Origin: Nocardioides sp. J54
GTDB taxonomy: Bacteria; Actinomycetota; Actinomycetes; Propionibacteriales; Nocardioidaceae
Assembly: GCF_000519005.1 (NCBI RefSeq)
Contig: NZ_JAER01000007.1
Coordinates: 62,001 to 126,000, forward strand
Direction: 5' to 3'
Length of the DNA stretch: 64,000 nucleotides
Under the pieces are notes generated by a model. That model was not told where the DNA came from. It did not search any database and saw only the letters and a program-made list of their open reading frames with translations. Position 1 is the first letter of the stretch; each line of letters starts with the position of its first letter. Both the position numbers and the translations under genes were made by a program. Below are positions 63,201-64,000 of the stretch, piece after piece.

Positions 63201-63546
63201 GTCGACCCAGGCCCTGCTCCAGCAGGCAGCCGACGCCGCCGAGGGCTTCCTGTGCTCCGCACCGAGCGTCCCTGGCACGGACCCGACCCCGTGCGAGCAG
63301 CTGCTCTCCGCGCAGGCGCCCCAGCCGCAGGTGTTCGTCGTGCACCAGGCCACCCAGCCCACGCTGTCGGCGCCGCTGGGCTGGGTGCTCTCCGACGCCA
63401 GCGTCAGCGACCTCGTCTCCGACGTCGCGGAGGCGCGGGCGACCGGGTGCGGGTCATCCACGCAGGCGGACCCGGTCTGCGTTGACGGCCACGGCACGCT
63501 GGGTGACCTCCGCGACCGGCTCGCGCCGCTGCGAAAGGGCAGCTGA
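60205..63546 (+). CDS. Large polytopic protein with C-terminal patatin-like domain
   Basis: 1113 residues. About 12-14 hydrophobic segments fill residues 45-600 (for example VVLTLLVAALLALNEV near 50, VAVVVALLALSVVVR near 196, LLAPALAVLLLVLALAND near 325). The patatin-like domain then runs from about 640 to 1000: oxyanion-type LAAEGGGIRATYWTAL near 652, nucleophile Ser in FSTGASGGSLGL near 693 and catalytic Asp in VDGGLADNTGLGTI near 916. A four-fold Asp-Thr-Asp repeat sits at about 864-876. It is probably a membrane-bound lipid hydrolase. Strong ribosome site (AAGGAGGGGGACC) about 30 bases upstream and GGGAGCCGG nearer the start. Confidence 0.85.
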   Translation: MEEHLDPAPPRPGPATRLWRLFVGERVTPPEATRTVHLRPERRRYGVGVVLTLLVAALLALNEVNGLSRGFVAGTEAAIDFRRLSGLPTDVVQQSWTLPMAGDDLVAWNRLLRCFLVVDLVFIAVYARLLVLVVRSTFVPRTWRPVLRNVVWGLCVADVVENLLLWVSGNGRVAAGALGGYDPTPALWVATGVKWAAVAVVVALLALSVVVRDRGEVVAPWRRALWIQRYSLLAFLPVSALACLPVPKVGDQVPDIERRWLEHGAEAGHMASAAVAALVVVAAIFFLGRLRADCAFKRSHDARTDGHAWPWYHPEGQPRHAPLWHWLLAPALAVLLLVLALANDWPVDGRRFAIFCLITVAVPVLSCLARWRFQVAGKDGGGQSPAARPGRPVDPAKVMAVGDVLAIAAVAAMGLGMMRAWTGVVTVGVTKDDVDVPWGWWVALLVAVGAAVAPWWVANRLLATLDAAVHPDRTTGLAAWATPTAPLCEVGGTTCVTGRTSHGLRVLLLVASGAVLGWMAFDPIGWATTVGVVAAVTLALGALMVLLGVVVAYSQETRPPEALLVVPRPWLTATPIVPFVVVGLFLNAQLGSSTFVHGIGQDDPPHQLVPARPTLADAFRAWVDGATGCVVPHVVGVVVDGEARSFDVRPMLMLAAEGGGIRATYWTALGLEEVADAGGSCGQDLTLFSTGASGGSLGLTIGRYDDEPVTAVEAVRGPDSLGAGAVTLVTGDLVATATGLRLGTPPADTHPDGSDRAAVMQEVWRRAWEDAGIDDGAAAHRFVEEADTAPASVTGHLVLTSTDSYDGCRALWSQVDLSPAELSAAPEMTERSNAPGCGAGGAGPNSYDVLGAFGSPEEGTGSDGTDDTDDTDDTDDAQRCLGIVSALTAALVSGRFPYVTPSAVVGPCRGFAQTPLVDGGLADNTGLGTINDLAPQWGALVRAHNDQVLADGTGPLVVPMVVYLDNGPATSFGIRQRGRTVSESLVPLWAIGAATTRRSSTQALLQQAADAAEGFLCSAPSVPGTDPTPCEQLLSAQAPQPQVFVVHQATQPTLSAPLGWVLSDASVSDLVSDVAEARATGCGSSTQADPVCVDGHGTLGDLRDRLAPLRKGS
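62797..62832 (+). repeat. Four tandem 9-bp units (Thr-Asp-Asp)
   Basis: Unit ACTGACGAC repeated four times in frame inside the patatin-like gene, coding an acidic loop between the nucleophile and Asp parts. Copy number may vary between strains without breaking the frame. Confidence 0.8.
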
Positions 63547-63558
63547 GGGCGGGTACCC

Positions 63559-64000
63559 GTGGTTCGAGCGACCGGACCCCGGGTTTGTCGGCGGCCCACC
63601 CCGGTCTTTCTCGGTTCGCCCTACCCCCGGCGACGACGTACCTACGCTCGCCGGAGGAGGGAGACATCAGCAATCCGCGCGCTGGTCGCGCCTTCTCGAT
63701 GGGATCCAAGTGATGCAGCTCCAACCAGCCGGCTCCGCAGGGCCGCCGTCCTCGCAGGCGTCGTCGTCCTCGGCAGCGTCGGCCTCGCTTCAGCCGATGT
63801 CACCACTGGCAACGCCGACGAGTTCACTGCGTGTGTCCACAAGACGAACGGAAAGGTCCGCATCATCGAGGGCGATGGCGGCGGATGCACCACTCAGGAG
63901 GTGCAGGTGACCTGGGGTGCGACCGGACCGCAGGGACCGGCAGGTCCCGTCCACCAGGTGACCGGAGTCATCCTTCCCAGCTGTGAGCTGCAGGTTCCGA
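63559..64000 (+). CDS. Secreted protein with collagen-like triplets (3' end outside window)
   Basis: The frame is open to the window edge. A signal peptide is clear: SRLRRAAVLAGVVVLGSVGL followed by ASA-DVTT. The mature part has ADEFTACVHKTNGKVRIIEG, a CTTQEVQVTWG piece and Gly-x-y triplets (GPQGPAGP) before a Cys. The only in-frame start seen is the GTG at 63559, which would make a 55-residue, Arg-rich leader before the signal. A good GGAGGAGGG ribosome site at 63652-63660 is not followed by a start codon in this frame. The start is therefore uncertain, or a base is missing near 63700. Confidence 0.55.
   Translation, partial: MVRATGPRVCRRPTPVFLGSPYPRRRRTYARRRRETSAIRALVAPSRWDPSDAAPTSRLRRAAVLAGVVVLGSVGLASADVTTGNADEFTACVHKTNGKVRIIEGDGGGCTTQEVQVTWGATGPQGPAGPVHQVTGVILPSCELQVP

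Overview
The window is high-GC actinobacterial chromosome, most likely from a Nocardioides-like member of the Nocardioidaceae. Supporting signs are the very strong G/C preference at third codon positions, frequent GTG starts, an F420-type luciferase-like oxidoreductase, a DUF222/13E12 HNH protein, and the pgsA - DUF881 - small basic protein - DUF881 - gcvH - garA - ftsR-like merR - bifunctional nuclease - merR - gcvP order, which matches the Rv1822-Rv1832 neighbourhood of Mycobacterium. No tRNA, rRNA, CRISPR array or intact insertion sequence was seen.

Layout. 1-10.6 kb: a truncated-at-edge UvrA paralogue, an old-yellow-enzyme reductase, a VOC protein, an acyl-CoA ligase, a HelD/HelR-type helicase preceded by a palindrome resembling the rifamycin-associated element, an HD protein, an acetyltransferase and an unknown protein. 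10.6-16.3 kb is the accessory part: three copies of an interspersed palindromic repeat (one lies at 8.7 kb), a 14-bp tandem repeat, and a visibly AT-richer block bounded by two similar ~35-bp direct repeats (about 10.97 and 15.58 kb). The block holds a secreted protein, a lipoprotein, a decayed minus-strand gene set and an antitoxin - unknown Cys-rich protein - RelE-type toxin operon. Just outside it are two genes broken by slippage.

16.3-30 kb is mostly metabolism and housekeeping: two SDRs, a GAD-like/Tdi1-like orphan immunity protein, VOC, LLM oxidoreductase, cyclophilin lipoprotein, aminopeptidase N, RmuC, thioesterase, serine hydrolase, and gcvP under a glycine riboswitch. 30.4-40.3 kb is the conserved gcvH/garA/ftsR/pgsA block running on the minus strand, followed by two CNNM/CorC-type proteins translationally coupled to an acetoacetyl-CoA synthetase. 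40.3-50.4 kb carries envelope-related genes, a wreck of a 5'-nucleotidase gene facing a separate LPATG-ending tail, and a two-component system divergent from an MMPL exporter.

50.4-64 kb: an acetyltransferase coupled to a broken membrane-protein gene that runs into an HNH protein, a siderophore-interacting flavoprotein, reductases, an HTH regulator, a lipoprotein-like sortase, then a stress cluster (universal stress protein, FMN-binding PPOX-like protein, CBS protein, zinc alcohol dehydrogenase). Two members of that cluster are preceded by GGGAC-N4-GTCCC-like sites resembling DosR boxes. The end has a very large polytopic patatin-like protein and the start of a secreted protein with collagen-like triplets. 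Several convergent gene pairs end in hairpins that contain both stop codons.
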